Assembly (NCBI GenBank): GCA_002325645.1
Contig: DCSN01000067.1
Span: 10,444 to 23,527, forward strand
Source of the DNA: Pseudanabaena sp. UBA1465
GTDB taxonomy: Bacteria; Cyanobacteriota; Cyanobacteriia; Pseudanabaenales; Pseudanabaenaceae
Length of the DNA stretch: 13,084 nucleotides
Direction: 5' to 3'
The notes beneath the pieces are model-generated. The model was not told where the DNA came from. It saw only the letters and a list, made by a program, of their open reading frames with translations, and made no database searches. Positions 5,781-13,041 of the stretch are shown one piece after another. The position numbers and the translations under genes are program-made. Each line of letters begins with the position of its first letter. The stretch's first letter is position 1.

Positions 5781-7379
5781 TTGGCTGGAGTATTCAGTCA
5801 ACTTTGGAGAGCTATTTGGAGAGCCATGAAGTACGTTGGAAACGTTTGGGATAAAGACGCTCTAAAAAATCCAGAGACAGAATATCAAAATTTATTGAGT
5901 TTACTCAGGCAAAAACAAGGGCAAAAACAAGGGCAAAAACAAGACTTCGCTATGTTTTTTGTGCGTTGTTCGCCCTCTGAAGGGGAACAAATCATTAAAA
6001 GGACAAGAACAGATACTACAAATCAAAAAATTCATGTCTTAAGGCTTGATCGCCCGATCGCTGATTTTTATGAAATGCTGTTACAGAGAACAGATTTACA
6101 TGATACGACAGTGTTGTTTGTCACGGGCATCGAAGAATTCCTCGAAAGTAAAACTAAAGATCTGGGCGATCGGCAATTGGGTGAAAACTTAGAACATCTT
6201 CCTCGTCCTCTTGCCCATTTGAGCCTATTGCAGTCCCAGCTTAAAGAAAAGTTTGCAATTTCTTTTGTGTTTCTGTTGCCATTATTTGCTCTGAAGTTTT
6301 TTATTAACGGTTATCCCGAATTTTTTGATGAGTCAATTAAAGTTTTTGAGTTTCCCACTGATATGGAGTTGCTGCGGCAAGAGGCTTTTCGGTGGGTCAG
6401 TGGCGATCGATACGAAGCCTATGCTCAAATTAGTGAAGAAGAACGCGATCGCAAGTATGACGATCTCCAAAAGTTGATTGATGCTCAACCCTCAATCTCT
6501 GAGCGTCGGATTGAGCTATTGCTAGAGCAGGGCGGGCTATTGGTGGCGGGAAATCGTTGTCAAGAGGCGATCGCTAATTGTGACCTTGCTCTACAGATCC
6601 GTAATGATAATCATTTGGCTTGGTATAACCGCGCAGTAGCTTTAGATCTATCCGATCACCATGAAGATGCGATCAATAACTATCGTCAGGCGCTTTCCTA
6701 TCAAGAAGATTTTTATGCAGCGTGGCATAATCTGGGGACTTCCCTGAGTATGTTAGGTCGTTATGAAGAGGCGATCAATAGCTACAATATTGCTCTGCGC
6801 CATAAACCTGATTACCATTATTCTCACGGAGGCAAAGGTTTAGTTTGTAGTGTGATTGGTAAATATGAAGAAGCAATCCAACATTGTGACAAAGCCCTAG
6901 CCCTTAGACCCGATTATGTCCAAGGCTGGTTTAGCCGTGCCTATGCCCTTGAAGGTATTGGACAATATGGCGAAGCGATCGCCAGTTATGACCGTGCTTT
7001 AGAATATAAGCCCAACGATCATCAAATTTGGTATAGTCGCGCCAAGGCTCTGGAACATTGGGGCAATTATACCGAAGCGATCGCCAGTTACGATCAAGCT
7101 TTAGAAATCCGTCCCGATGATTACTATGCTTGGAATAATCGCGGTTTGGTACTGAATAGACTAGAAATGTACGAAGAGGCGATCGCTAGTCACGATCAGG
7201 CTCTAGAAATTAACCCTGACGATCATTTCGCTTGGTATAGTCGTGGTAATGCCCTCAGTGGATTAGGCAAACTCGAAGAAGCGATCGCCTCCTATGATAA
7301 AGCGATCCAGATTTCACCCCAAGAAGTACAAGTATTAGAAAATCGCCGCCTAGCTCTAAGAAGACTTGGATTTGATTAA
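5781..7379 (+). CDS. TPR protein with P-loop-less NTPase-like N-terminal domain
   Basis: The 532-residue protein has two parts. Residues 34-205 resemble the NTPase-like domain found ahead of TPRs in many cyanobacterial proteins: FAMFFVRCSPSEGEQII (56-72) lies where a first strand and P-loop would be, TVLFVTGIEEFL (110-121) resembles Walker B, and FAISFVFLLPLFALKFFINGYPEFFDESIKVFEF (158-191) resembles the late strand and APDFWDWRSGVFEF-type motif of that group. No GxxxxGK[ST] is present, so ATP hydrolysis is unlikely. Residues about 246-525 are eight TPR units of exactly 34 residues with the W/A-G-Y-A-P consensus, a protein-binding solenoid. No membrane segment or signal peptide is evident. 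The start is uncertain: TTG at 5781 adds MAGVFSQLWRAIWRA, a Trp-rich stretch; ATG at 5826 has GGAGAG just upstream (5818-5823) and gives 517 residues. The partner is unknown; the kinase 63 bp downstream is a candidate. Confidence 0.85.
   Translation: MAGVFSQLWRAIWRAMKYVGNVWDKDALKNPETEYQNLLSLLRQKQGQKQGQKQDFAMFFVRCSPSEGEQIIKRTRTDTTNQKIHVLRLDRPIADFYEMLLQRTDLHDTTVLFVTGIEEFLESKTKDLGDRQLGENLEHLPRPLAHLSLLQSQLKEKFAISFVFLLPLFALKFFINGYPEFFDESIKVFEFPTDMELLRQEAFRWVSGDRYEAYAQISEEERDRKYDDLQKLIDAQPSISERRIELLLEQGGLLVAGNRCQEAIANCDLALQIRNDNHLAWYNRAVALDLSDHHEDAINNYRQALSYQEDFYAAWHNLGTSLSMLGRYEEAINSYNIALRHKPDYHYSHGGKGLVCSVIGKYEEAIQHCDKALALRPDYVQGWFSRAYALEGIGQYGEAIASYDRALEYKPNDHQIWYSRAKALEHWGNYTEAIASYDQALEIRPDDYYAWNNRGLVLNRLEMYEEAIASHDQALEINPDDHFAWYSRGNALSGLGKLEEAIASYDKAIQISPQEVQVLENRRLALRRLGFD
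5803..5826. repeat. 12-bp tandem duplication at the TPR gene start
   Basis: TTTGGAGAGCTA (5803-5814) is followed by TTTGGAGAGCCA (5815-5826), with one mismatch. Each copy carries a GGAGAG that could act as a Shine-Dalgarno. The second copy ends on the A of the candidate ATG at 5826. If translated from the TTG, the two copies encode the repeated LWRAIWRA. Confidence 0.7.
5908..5943. repeat. 12-bp tandem repeat, three perfect copies, coding
   Basis: GGCAAAAACAAG occurs three times head to tail inside the TPR gene. It encodes the low-complexity QKQGQKQGQKQ at residues 44-54, in the linker ahead of the NTPase-like domain. The 12-bp unit keeps the frame when copies are gained or lost. Confidence 0.9.
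6567..7288 (+). repeat. Eight TPR units at exact 102-bp spacing, HIP1 in fixed phase
   Basis: The codons for the conserved EAIA-type helix start at 6567, 6669, 6771, 6873, 6975, 7077, 7179 and 7281, each exactly 102 bp apart, so no unit has an insertion or deletion. Five of the eight (6567, 6975, 7077, 7179, 7281) carry the full HIP1 octamer GCGATCGC; two (6669, 6771) read GCGATCAA and one (6873) reads GCAATCCA. Confidence 0.9.
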
Positions 7380-7421
7380 AGTTTTGATTAAAGTTTTGAT
7401 TAAAGTTTTGGCTAAAGTTTT
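7374..7421. repeat. 12-bp tandem repeat with reiterated in-frame stops
   Basis: GATTAAAGTTTT occurs three times (7374-7409), followed by a variant GGCTAAAGTTTT (7410-7421) and a further GGCT. The first copy contains the TPR gene's final Asp codon and TAA stop. Every later copy carries another TAA in the same frame (7389, 7401, 7413). It fills most of the 63-bp gap before the kinase gene. Confidence 0.9.
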
Positions 7422-7442
7422 GGCTCAGATATTAATAAAACC

Positions 7443-10400
7443 ATGACCACACCGATCACGCCATCTCCCAGTTCCCATACCAAAAACCCCCATAGTTCCA
7501 CAAATACATCTAGTTTCTTTACTGGTAATGTCGTAACTAGTGCCACCACCATTAACTGCGATCGCAAAGAGATAAAAATACCTCTGAGCTTGCTGATTAC
7601 AGTTCCCTTTTTGTTAAGTACCTTCAGCATCGTGGGATTAATTAGTTGGCTCACTTTGCGGAATAGCCATGATGCGGTAGCCAATCTTTCTAATCAGCTT
7701 CATCGTAAAGTTACGGAGCAAGTTCAAGATCGCTTGTATTCTTATTTAGAACTTCCCTATAAAATTAATCAATTTAACGCCAGTAGTATTGATTTAGAAA
7801 AACTAAATACAGATGATGAGCAGAAAATTCAAACACAGTTTTGGAAGCAATTACAAGACTTTCCTCATATCAGCAATATTTATGTTGCTAATGTGTCAGG
7901 TGAGTATTTAGGAGCGCGGAGAATTAAAAATCAGTTTGCAGTAGAAAATACTACCACTACCTTTATGACTGATGAATTGGGGCGACCACAGAATTTATTG
8001 ATGGCAAAGAATCGGATGAAGTTCACCGATCGCTCTTGGTATAAAACTGTGATGGAGACGAAGCAGAGCGTCTGGAGTGAGGTATATACCGATCCTATTA
8101 CTAAAGAACCTGCAATTACGGCAATTAAGCCCATTTACAACGCCAATGGTGAGATTCAAGGTGTTTTAGGTGTATCAATGCGGTTAGGGGATATTAATCA
8201 TTTCTTACAGAAATCCAAGGTGAGTGAACGGGGGCAAACCTTCATTGTTGAACCATCAGGTAAGCTCATCGCTACTTCAAATTTAGAATCTACTATTGTC
8301 GTACCCAATAACCCAAATCAAAATAACCAAAATAACAAGCCTAATCGAATTTTAGCTACTGATAGTCCCGATCAATTAACTCGGACAGTGGCTGAGTGGC
8401 TGAAATCAGAACCTGTAGAAACTAACGATAAAATCTTACAATCAATACTCCGATTTAATGGAGAACTTCAATTTTTACAGGTTGCAAAACTACAAAACAA
8501 CTCTCAACTAAATGGTTTAAATTGGCGCATTGTCGTGGTTGTACCTGCGTCTGAATTTATGTCACAAATTAAAGAAAGTACGGCCTCAACTTTAATGCTG
8601 TGTCTGTTAGCACTCAGTTTGACTACTATATTTGGCATTATTTCTGCTCGCTGGATGAGCCGCCCGATTACCCAATTAAGCTTAGCCAGTCAATCGATCG
8701 CCAATGGTAATCTCAATCAAAAAGTTGAATATTCCTGTGTCGTGAAGGAACTAGCGATTTTGGCAACTTCTTTCAATCAGATGAGCCGTGAAATGCAAAA
8801 GTCGCACACAAGGCTAGAAGAATATTCGCAACTATTGGTGCAGAAAGTCGATGAACGGACTCAAGCCTTACAACAGGAAATTCTCGAACATGAAATGACG
8901 GAAGCGGCTCTGCGTGAATCCGAAGAAAAATTTGCTAAGGCTTTTCGCTCTAGTCCCGATGGCATGGCGTTACTGTCCACAGAGGCGCATCAACATGTAG
9001 ATGTGAATGACAAATGGACAGAAATCACAGGCTATAGTCGAGAAGAGGCGATCGGTGCGGCTCCATCGGATTTGAACCTTTGGTGGGATTTGCAGGAGCG
9101 CGATCGCGTTCTAGAGATTTTAAAAACAGAAGGCAGAGTTCTTAACTTTGAGGCAACTTTTGTCACCAAATGGGGTAAAAAAATTATAGGGCTAGTTTCT
9201 TCGGAATGTATTGAGTTTGGAGGTAAGGTATTTGCGATTTATGCGATTAAGGATATTAGCGATCGCAAACAAATTGAAGAGAATATCAAAGAAAGTGAAA
9301 AGAAATATCGCGATCTCGTAGAATCAGCGAACTGTATTATTTTGCGATGGGATACCCAAGGTAATATTTGTTTTCTCAATGATTATGGATTGAAATTTTT
9401 CGGTTATGAACTTAATGAAATTATTGGCTCCTATGTATTAAATACAATTGTTTCCGCCCAAAGTGTGACAGGTGAAGATCTTCGCTACATGATCGATGAA
9501 ATTTGTCGGATTCCAGAGAAATATCAACTCAATGAAAATGAGAATATCTGTAAAGATGGACGACGGGTGTGGGTAACTTGGTCAAATAAGCCGATCTATA
9601 ATGATCAGGGAGAATTAATCGAAATCCTATCCGTAGGTACAGATATTACCGATCGCAAGCTTGCAGAAAAAGAACTTCAAGCTGCTAAAGAAATCGCTGA
9701 TATGGCTAACCGTGCGAAGAGTGAATTTCTTGCCAATATGAGCCATGAGCTACGCACGCCTCTAAATGGCATTCTGGGCTATGCTCAAATCCTCAAACGT
9801 ACTGATGACATTCATAAGCATCGGTCAGGATTAGAAATTATTCAGCGTAGTGGCGAACATTTGTTGACCTTGCTGAATGATATTCTCGATCTTTCTAAAA
9901 TTGAAGCCAAAAAACTAGAACTAAATCCCAGTGAATTTGAACTTCCAAAATTACTCCAAAGTATTACGGATATGTTTCAATTGCAAGTGCGAGAAAAGGA
10001 TGTGGAGTTAGTCTATCAGCCACTTACATCCATACCCACAATTATCTATGGTGATGAAAAGCGCTTGCGACAAGTGTTACTTAATCTATTAGGAAATGCG
10101 GTCAAATTTACCGATCGCGGTAAGGTCTCTTTTTGTGTTAGCGCTCAAGCCTGTGAGCCTAGTTCTATTAATGCAATGACCGACCAAAATCAGGCTCAAA
10201 ACTATAAAATTCGCTTTGCCATCACCGATACAGGGGTGGGTATTGATCCTGATAAATTAGAGGATATCTTTTTGCCATTCCAACAGGTTGGCGATCGCGC
10301 CCGTCGTTATTCGGGTACAGGTTTGGGTTTACCAATTTGTCAAAAAATTGTGGAAATGATGGGAGGGAAGCTCCAAGTTGAAAGTGCTGTCAATCAAGGT

Positions 10401-11195
10401 AGTACTTTTGCGTTTGAAGTTGAATTGATGGAAGTTCCTAATCTCAATGCCCCATCATCTATAGATAGTCGCACGATTACAGGATATTTGGGCGATCGCC
10501 GCAAGATCTTGATTGTTGATGATAAAACCGAAAATAGAATGGTCTTGAGAGATCTGCTAACGCCCCTCGGTTTCACTGTCGCTGAAGCAATTAATGGCTA
10601 TGACTGCATCAATCAAGCGCAAATCTTTGAACCAGATTTAATTTTGCTAGATATGGTCATGCCTGAACTAGATGGACATGAAACCACAAAGCGGCTCCGC
10701 CAATTACCAATGTTCCAAAAAACAGCGATCGTCATGGTTTCCGCAAGTGCCTTTAATCAAGATCGGCAACTTAGCCTTGAGGTGGGCTGTAATGCTTTCA
10801 TTACTAAGCCTATTCATCCTGACGCGCTCTTCTATAACATGCGATCGCTACTCAATTTAGAATGGCAATACGAGGATTTAGATATCACTGATATATCAAC
10901 TGTTATTTTAACGACAAGGGGATTTGATGGAAATCACCCTCCTGATGCGATCGCCCAGCCTTTGATTTTTCCTTCAAGTTCTATTTTAGAAAAATTACTG
11001 CAACTGGCGCGTATGGGTGATATTCTCGCGATTCAAGATGAAGTGATGCTGCTGCAAGAAACCGAGCCGATATTTAGACCCTTCGCAAATCAAGTTCTCG
11101 ATTATGCTCTTAATTTCCAAATTAAACGCATCCGCGAGTTTTTAGAATCTCAACAGCAAGAAATTTTGGTATATAGCAACGTAAGAGATAGCTAG
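7443..11195 (+). CDS. Membrane-bound hybrid sensor histidine kinase (Cache, HAMP, 2x PAS, HisKA, HATPase, REC)
   Basis: The 1250-residue protein senses an unknown signal and feeds a phosphorelay. Domains in order: a Ser/Thr/Asn-rich cytoplasmic N-terminus; membrane helix (about 47-71); extracytoplasmic Cache-like sensor (about 75-378, with DRSWYKTVMETKQSVWSEVY at 196-215); second helix (about 382-402); HAMP (about 402-455); coiled coil (456-495); PAS1 (about 491-610); PAS2 (about 617-741); HisKA with phospho-acceptor His768 in SHELRTPLNG; HATPase with N-box Asn885, DTGVGI (929-934) and GTGLGL (958-963); receiver (1021-1137) with Asp1026/1027, phospho-Asp1070, Ser1100 and Lys1122. All catalytic residues are present. 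The last 70 residues (from about 1178) form a helical tail seen in other cyanobacterial hybrid kinases; no Hpt His motif is visible, so a separate Hpt or regulator is needed downstream. The ATG at 7443 follows the 12-bp repeat with no strong Shine-Dalgarno. Confidence 0.93.
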   Translation: MTTPITPSPSSHTKNPHSSTNTSSFFTGNVVTSATTINCDRKEIKIPLSLLITVPFLLSTFSIVGLISWLTLRNSHDAVANLSNQLHRKVTEQVQDRLYSYLELPYKINQFNASSIDLEKLNTDDEQKIQTQFWKQLQDFPHISNIYVANVSGEYLGARRIKNQFAVENTTTTFMTDELGRPQNLLMAKNRMKFTDRSWYKTVMETKQSVWSEVYTDPITKEPAITAIKPIYNANGEIQGVLGVSMRLGDINHFLQKSKVSERGQTFIVEPSGKLIATSNLESTIVVPNNPNQNNQNNKPNRILATDSPDQLTRTVAEWLKSEPVETNDKILQSILRFNGELQFLQVAKLQNNSQLNGLNWRIVVVVPASEFMSQIKESTASTLMLCLLALSLTTIFGIISARWMSRPITQLSLASQSIANGNLNQKVEYSCVVKELAILATSFNQMSREMQKSHTRLEEYSQLLVQKVDERTQALQQEILEHEMTEAALRESEEKFAKAFRSSPDGMALLSTEAHQHVDVNDKWTEITGYSREEAIGAAPSDLNLWWDLQERDRVLEILKTEGRVLNFEATFVTKWGKKIIGLVSSECIEFGGKVFAIYAIKDISDRKQIEENIKESEKKYRDLVESANCIILRWDTQGNICFLNDYGLKFFGYELNEIIGSYVLNTIVSAQSVTGEDLRYMIDEICRIPEKYQLNENENICKDGRRVWVTWSNKPIYNDQGELIEILSVGTDITDRKLAEKELQAAKEIADMANRAKSEFLANMSHELRTPLNGILGYAQILKRTDDIHKHRSGLEIIQRSGEHLLTLLNDILDLSKIEAKKLELNPSEFELPKLLQSITDMFQLQVREKDVELVYQPLTSIPTIIYGDEKRLRQVLLNLLGNAVKFTDRGKVSFCVSAQACEPSSINAMTDQNQAQNYKIRFAITDTGVGIDPDKLEDIFLPFQQVGDRARRYSGTGLGLPICQKIVEMMGGKLQVESAVNQGSTFAFEVELMEVPNLNAPSSIDSRTITGYLGDRRKILIVDDKTENRMVLRDLLTPLGFTVAEAINGYDCINQAQIFEPDLILLDMVMPELDGHETTKRLRQLPMFQKTAIVMVSASAFNQDRQLSLEVGCNAFITKPIHPDALFYNMRSLLNLEWQYEDLDITDISTVILTTRGFDGNHPPDAIAQPLIFPSSSILEKLLQLARMGDILAIQDEVMLLQETEPIFRPFANQVLDYALNFQIKRIREFLESQQQEILVYSNVRDS

Positions 11196-11203
11196 GACAA
11201 ATT

Positions 11204-11260
11204 AAAACCCAAGAAAATGAGTGGCGGCGCGAAGCGCCGCCACTCATTTTCTTGGGTTTT
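11204..11260. terminator. 27-bp perfect palindrome between convergent genes, probable bidirectional terminator
   Basis: Perfect 27-base arms (11204-11230 and 11234-11260) enclose a GAA loop with the core GGCGCGAAGCGCC. The outer ends are AAAACCC and GGGTTTT, so transcripts from either side would end in a short U run. It starts nine bases after the kinase stop and lies downstream of the convergent peptidase gene. Confidence 0.7.
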
Positions 11261-11285
11261 ATGCCCTAAGCAAAACTTACATTGC

Positions 11286-11318
11286 TATAGAATCTGTCTC
11301 CATGAGACAGATTCTATA
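11286..11318. repeat. Palindrome overlapping the peptidase stop codon
   Basis: Perfect 15-base arms (11286-11300 and 11304-11318) enclose CAT. On the minus strand the first arm contains the TAG stop of the C39-like gene (11314-11316) and its last bases, so the hairpin forms at the very 3' end of that coding region. Confidence 0.7.
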
Positions 11319-12063
11319 CCCGATCTATCCAAACAATAGTTCTGGGTTCAACGCCATTACTTTTGAGGATATTGCCGATCGCGCCACTGACATCTTGATC
11401 TAAGCCCAAATTCCAACGATTCTGAAAATCTTGATAGGACAGGATGTAATTCTGGCTATTGGTATCAGTGTAATAAACCTCTTGGCGCTGTGCATCTACT
11501 CCCGTCACGGCAATCCAATGTAAATAGGGGATTGAACCGACATAGGGGATGTTAAAACTGCCAACCCGCACTAAAGCGATCGCAGGTTTACCCGATCGCA
11601 CCAAATTAACTAATCGATTAAAACTGGTTTGTGGCGATTTCTTGACGCGATCGCCTTCCCAGCGTTGCATCACCTGCTGCAAAGTTAGCGGCGGCGTACC
11701 CGTTCGCACCTCAATCCATTGATTTGTAAAGGGATTACGCATTTTTTGCGGCAAAAATAGCTTTTTGTCCGTCGCCCCTCGCACTAGCGCGTAGTCCACA
11801 TCATGCCCGTAGTAACGCAATAGCCGCGCTGCGGAGTTGGGACCACAACTCCAACCATCATTTTGTGCGCCCGTATCAGGTAATCGGATCGGTGATCGGT
11901 CACTAGCAGCGATCAGGTTTTGTTGTGGAATCTTTAAGTTTTGTGTAGTCTCTTGTTTAGGATGGGGACGACTCAAGGTGGCGATCGCGGATGTGGTCGG
12001 TGTCATTGTCACGGCGATCAGCAGACTGGCGATCGCAAGTGTAGAATTTTTTAAAAACCCCAT
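11314..12063 (-). CDS. Secreted C39-like (papain-fold) cysteine peptidase
   Basis: The 249-residue protein begins with a signal peptide: MGFLKNSTLA, then hydrophobic IASLLIAVTM, with a likely cleavage after TTSAIA (about residue 28). The mature part has a peptidase C39 layout: Gln67 (oxyanion hole) and Cys73 in QNDGWSCGPNSAARLLRYYG, His182 in YLHWIAVTGVD, and Asp200 (or Asn202) in VYYTDTNSQNYILS. All positions needed for catalysis are present. An export role for the enzyme is inferred; the substrate is unknown. C39 peptidases that process bacteriocins are fused to ABC exporters, which this is not, and no precursor peptide is seen nearby, so it is more likely a stand-alone periplasmic enzyme of the C39_2 kind. 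It diverges from the permease gene with 21 bp between start codons and converges on the kinase. Confidence 0.8.
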   Translation of the reverse strand: MGFLKNSTLAIASLLIAVTMTPTTSAIATLSRPHPKQETTQNLKIPQQNLIAASDRSPIRLPDTGAQNDGWSCGPNSAARLLRYYGHDVDYALVRGATDKKLFLPQKMRNPFTNQWIEVRTGTPPLTLQQVMQRWEGDRVKKSPQTSFNRLVNLVRSGKPAIALVRVGSFNIPYVGSIPYLHWIAVTGVDAQRQEVYYTDTNSQNYILSYQDFQNRWNLGLDQDVSGAIGNILKSNGVEPRTIVWIDRV

Positions 12064-12084
12064 AAAATCGTTAATTAACCCTCA

Positions 12085-13041
12085 ATGGACTTTTCTGTAT
12101 TTTTACAGCAATTCGCGAATGGCTTATCAATTGGCAGTGTCTATGCCATTTTTGCCCTCGGCTATACCTTAGTATTCTCGATTTTAGGGATTATTAACTT
12201 TGCTCATGGCGCTGTATTCACCCTTGGGGCATATTTTACCTATGTACTTTGCGGCGGCACATTTGGATTTAATGGCATCCTCGCCAACCTCTCTCTCCCT
12301 AAAGAACTGCATTTACCGTTTTTTGTTGCCATCTTTGTGAGCAGCTTGTTAGCAGGGGGCGTAAGCGTCCTGATCGAACGCCTTGCTTTTCGTCCCCTCC
12401 GCGATCGCAAGGCGGACTCTCTGCTTACCCTAGTTTCGAGTTTGGGCGTAGCGATCGTAATCGTCAATGTTATTCAATATCTAGTCGGCGCTGAAAGCTA
12501 TAACTTCCCCGCCAATATTTACGGCAGCCTGCCCCCTGCGATCAATTTCGGCACGATCGATAAACCGATCGCCATTCGCACCGTCCAAATCGTCATTTTT
12601 GGCGTGTCAGTAGTCATTTTAGCGATCCTCACCTATGCGATTAATTTCACTAAGCTGGGTAAAGCGATGAAAGCCGTTGCCGAAGATGCAACTACCTCTA
12701 GCCTGTTGGGAATTAATACCGACTTTTTTATTCTGCTGACCTTTTTTGTGTCAGGTTTTCTAGGTGGATTTGCAGGAACTTTAGTTGGCTCCAGTGTTAG
12801 TATTGCTGGCCCCTATTTTGGAATTGGCTTTGGCTTAAAAGGATTAGCGGTGATTGTCCTTGGTGGTTTAGGTAATATCCCTGGAGCCGTTGTGGGTGGT
12901 GTAGTACTAGGACTAGCCGAATCCTTTGTCCCGTCCGACCAATCAGCCTACAAAGATGCGGTCGCCTTTGCTTTACTTTTCATTGTCTTGCTGGTACGCC
13001 CTCAAGGATTATTGGGCAGAACCTTTGTCCAAAAAGTTTAG
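12085..13041 (+). CDS. livH: LivH/NatD-type permease of a branched-chain or neutral amino acid ABC importer
   Basis: The 318-residue integral membrane protein is one of two permeases of a Liv/Nat-type importer in the plasma membrane. The N-terminal motif NGLSIGSVYAIFALGYTLVFSILGIINFAHGAVFTLGAY (from residue 12) is the LivH hallmark. About eight hydrophobic segments follow, with IERLAFRPLRDRKAD (about 92-106) and the ATPase-contact loop GKAMKAVAEDATTSSLLGI (about 192-210). GLAVIVLGGLGNIPGAVVGG (from about 252) is the conserved C-terminal glycine-rich stretch, and LLFIVLLVRPQGLLG ends it. Length is normal for LivH. In Synechocystis the equivalent is NatD. UrtB (urea) belongs to the same superfamily and is usually longer, so it is less likely. 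Partner genes (LivM/NatC, the two ATPases, the binding protein) are not in the window and may be elsewhere, as cyanobacterial nat genes often are. Confidence 0.88.
   Translation: MDFSVFLQQFANGLSIGSVYAIFALGYTLVFSILGIINFAHGAVFTLGAYFTYVLCGGTFGFNGILANLSLPKELHLPFFVAIFVSSLLAGGVSVLIERLAFRPLRDRKADSLLTLVSSLGVAIVIVNVIQYLVGAESYNFPANIYGSLPPAINFGTIDKPIAIRTVQIVIFGVSVVILAILTYAINFTKLGKAMKAVAEDATTSSLLGINTDFFILLTFFVSGFLGGFAGTLVGSSVSIAGPYFGIGFGLKGLAVIVLGGLGNIPGAVVGGVVLGLAESFVPSDQSAYKDAVAFALLFIVLLVRPQGLLGRTFVQKV

Noticed and set aside
5777..5854. 25-codon ATG frame overlapping the start of the TPR gene
   Set aside because: No ribosome-binding site or recognisable sequence; its codons simply read across the TPR gene start in another frame.
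11221..11403. 60-residue plus-strand frame over the convergent palindromes
   Set aside because: It runs through both palindromes and the antisense of the peptidase gene, with no sign of coding constraint.
11314..12063. Bacteriocin-processing C39 peptidase with a nearby exporter
   Set aside because: No fused or adjacent exporter and no small double-glycine precursor is visible; the broken exporter is about 9 kb away and lacks a C39 domain.
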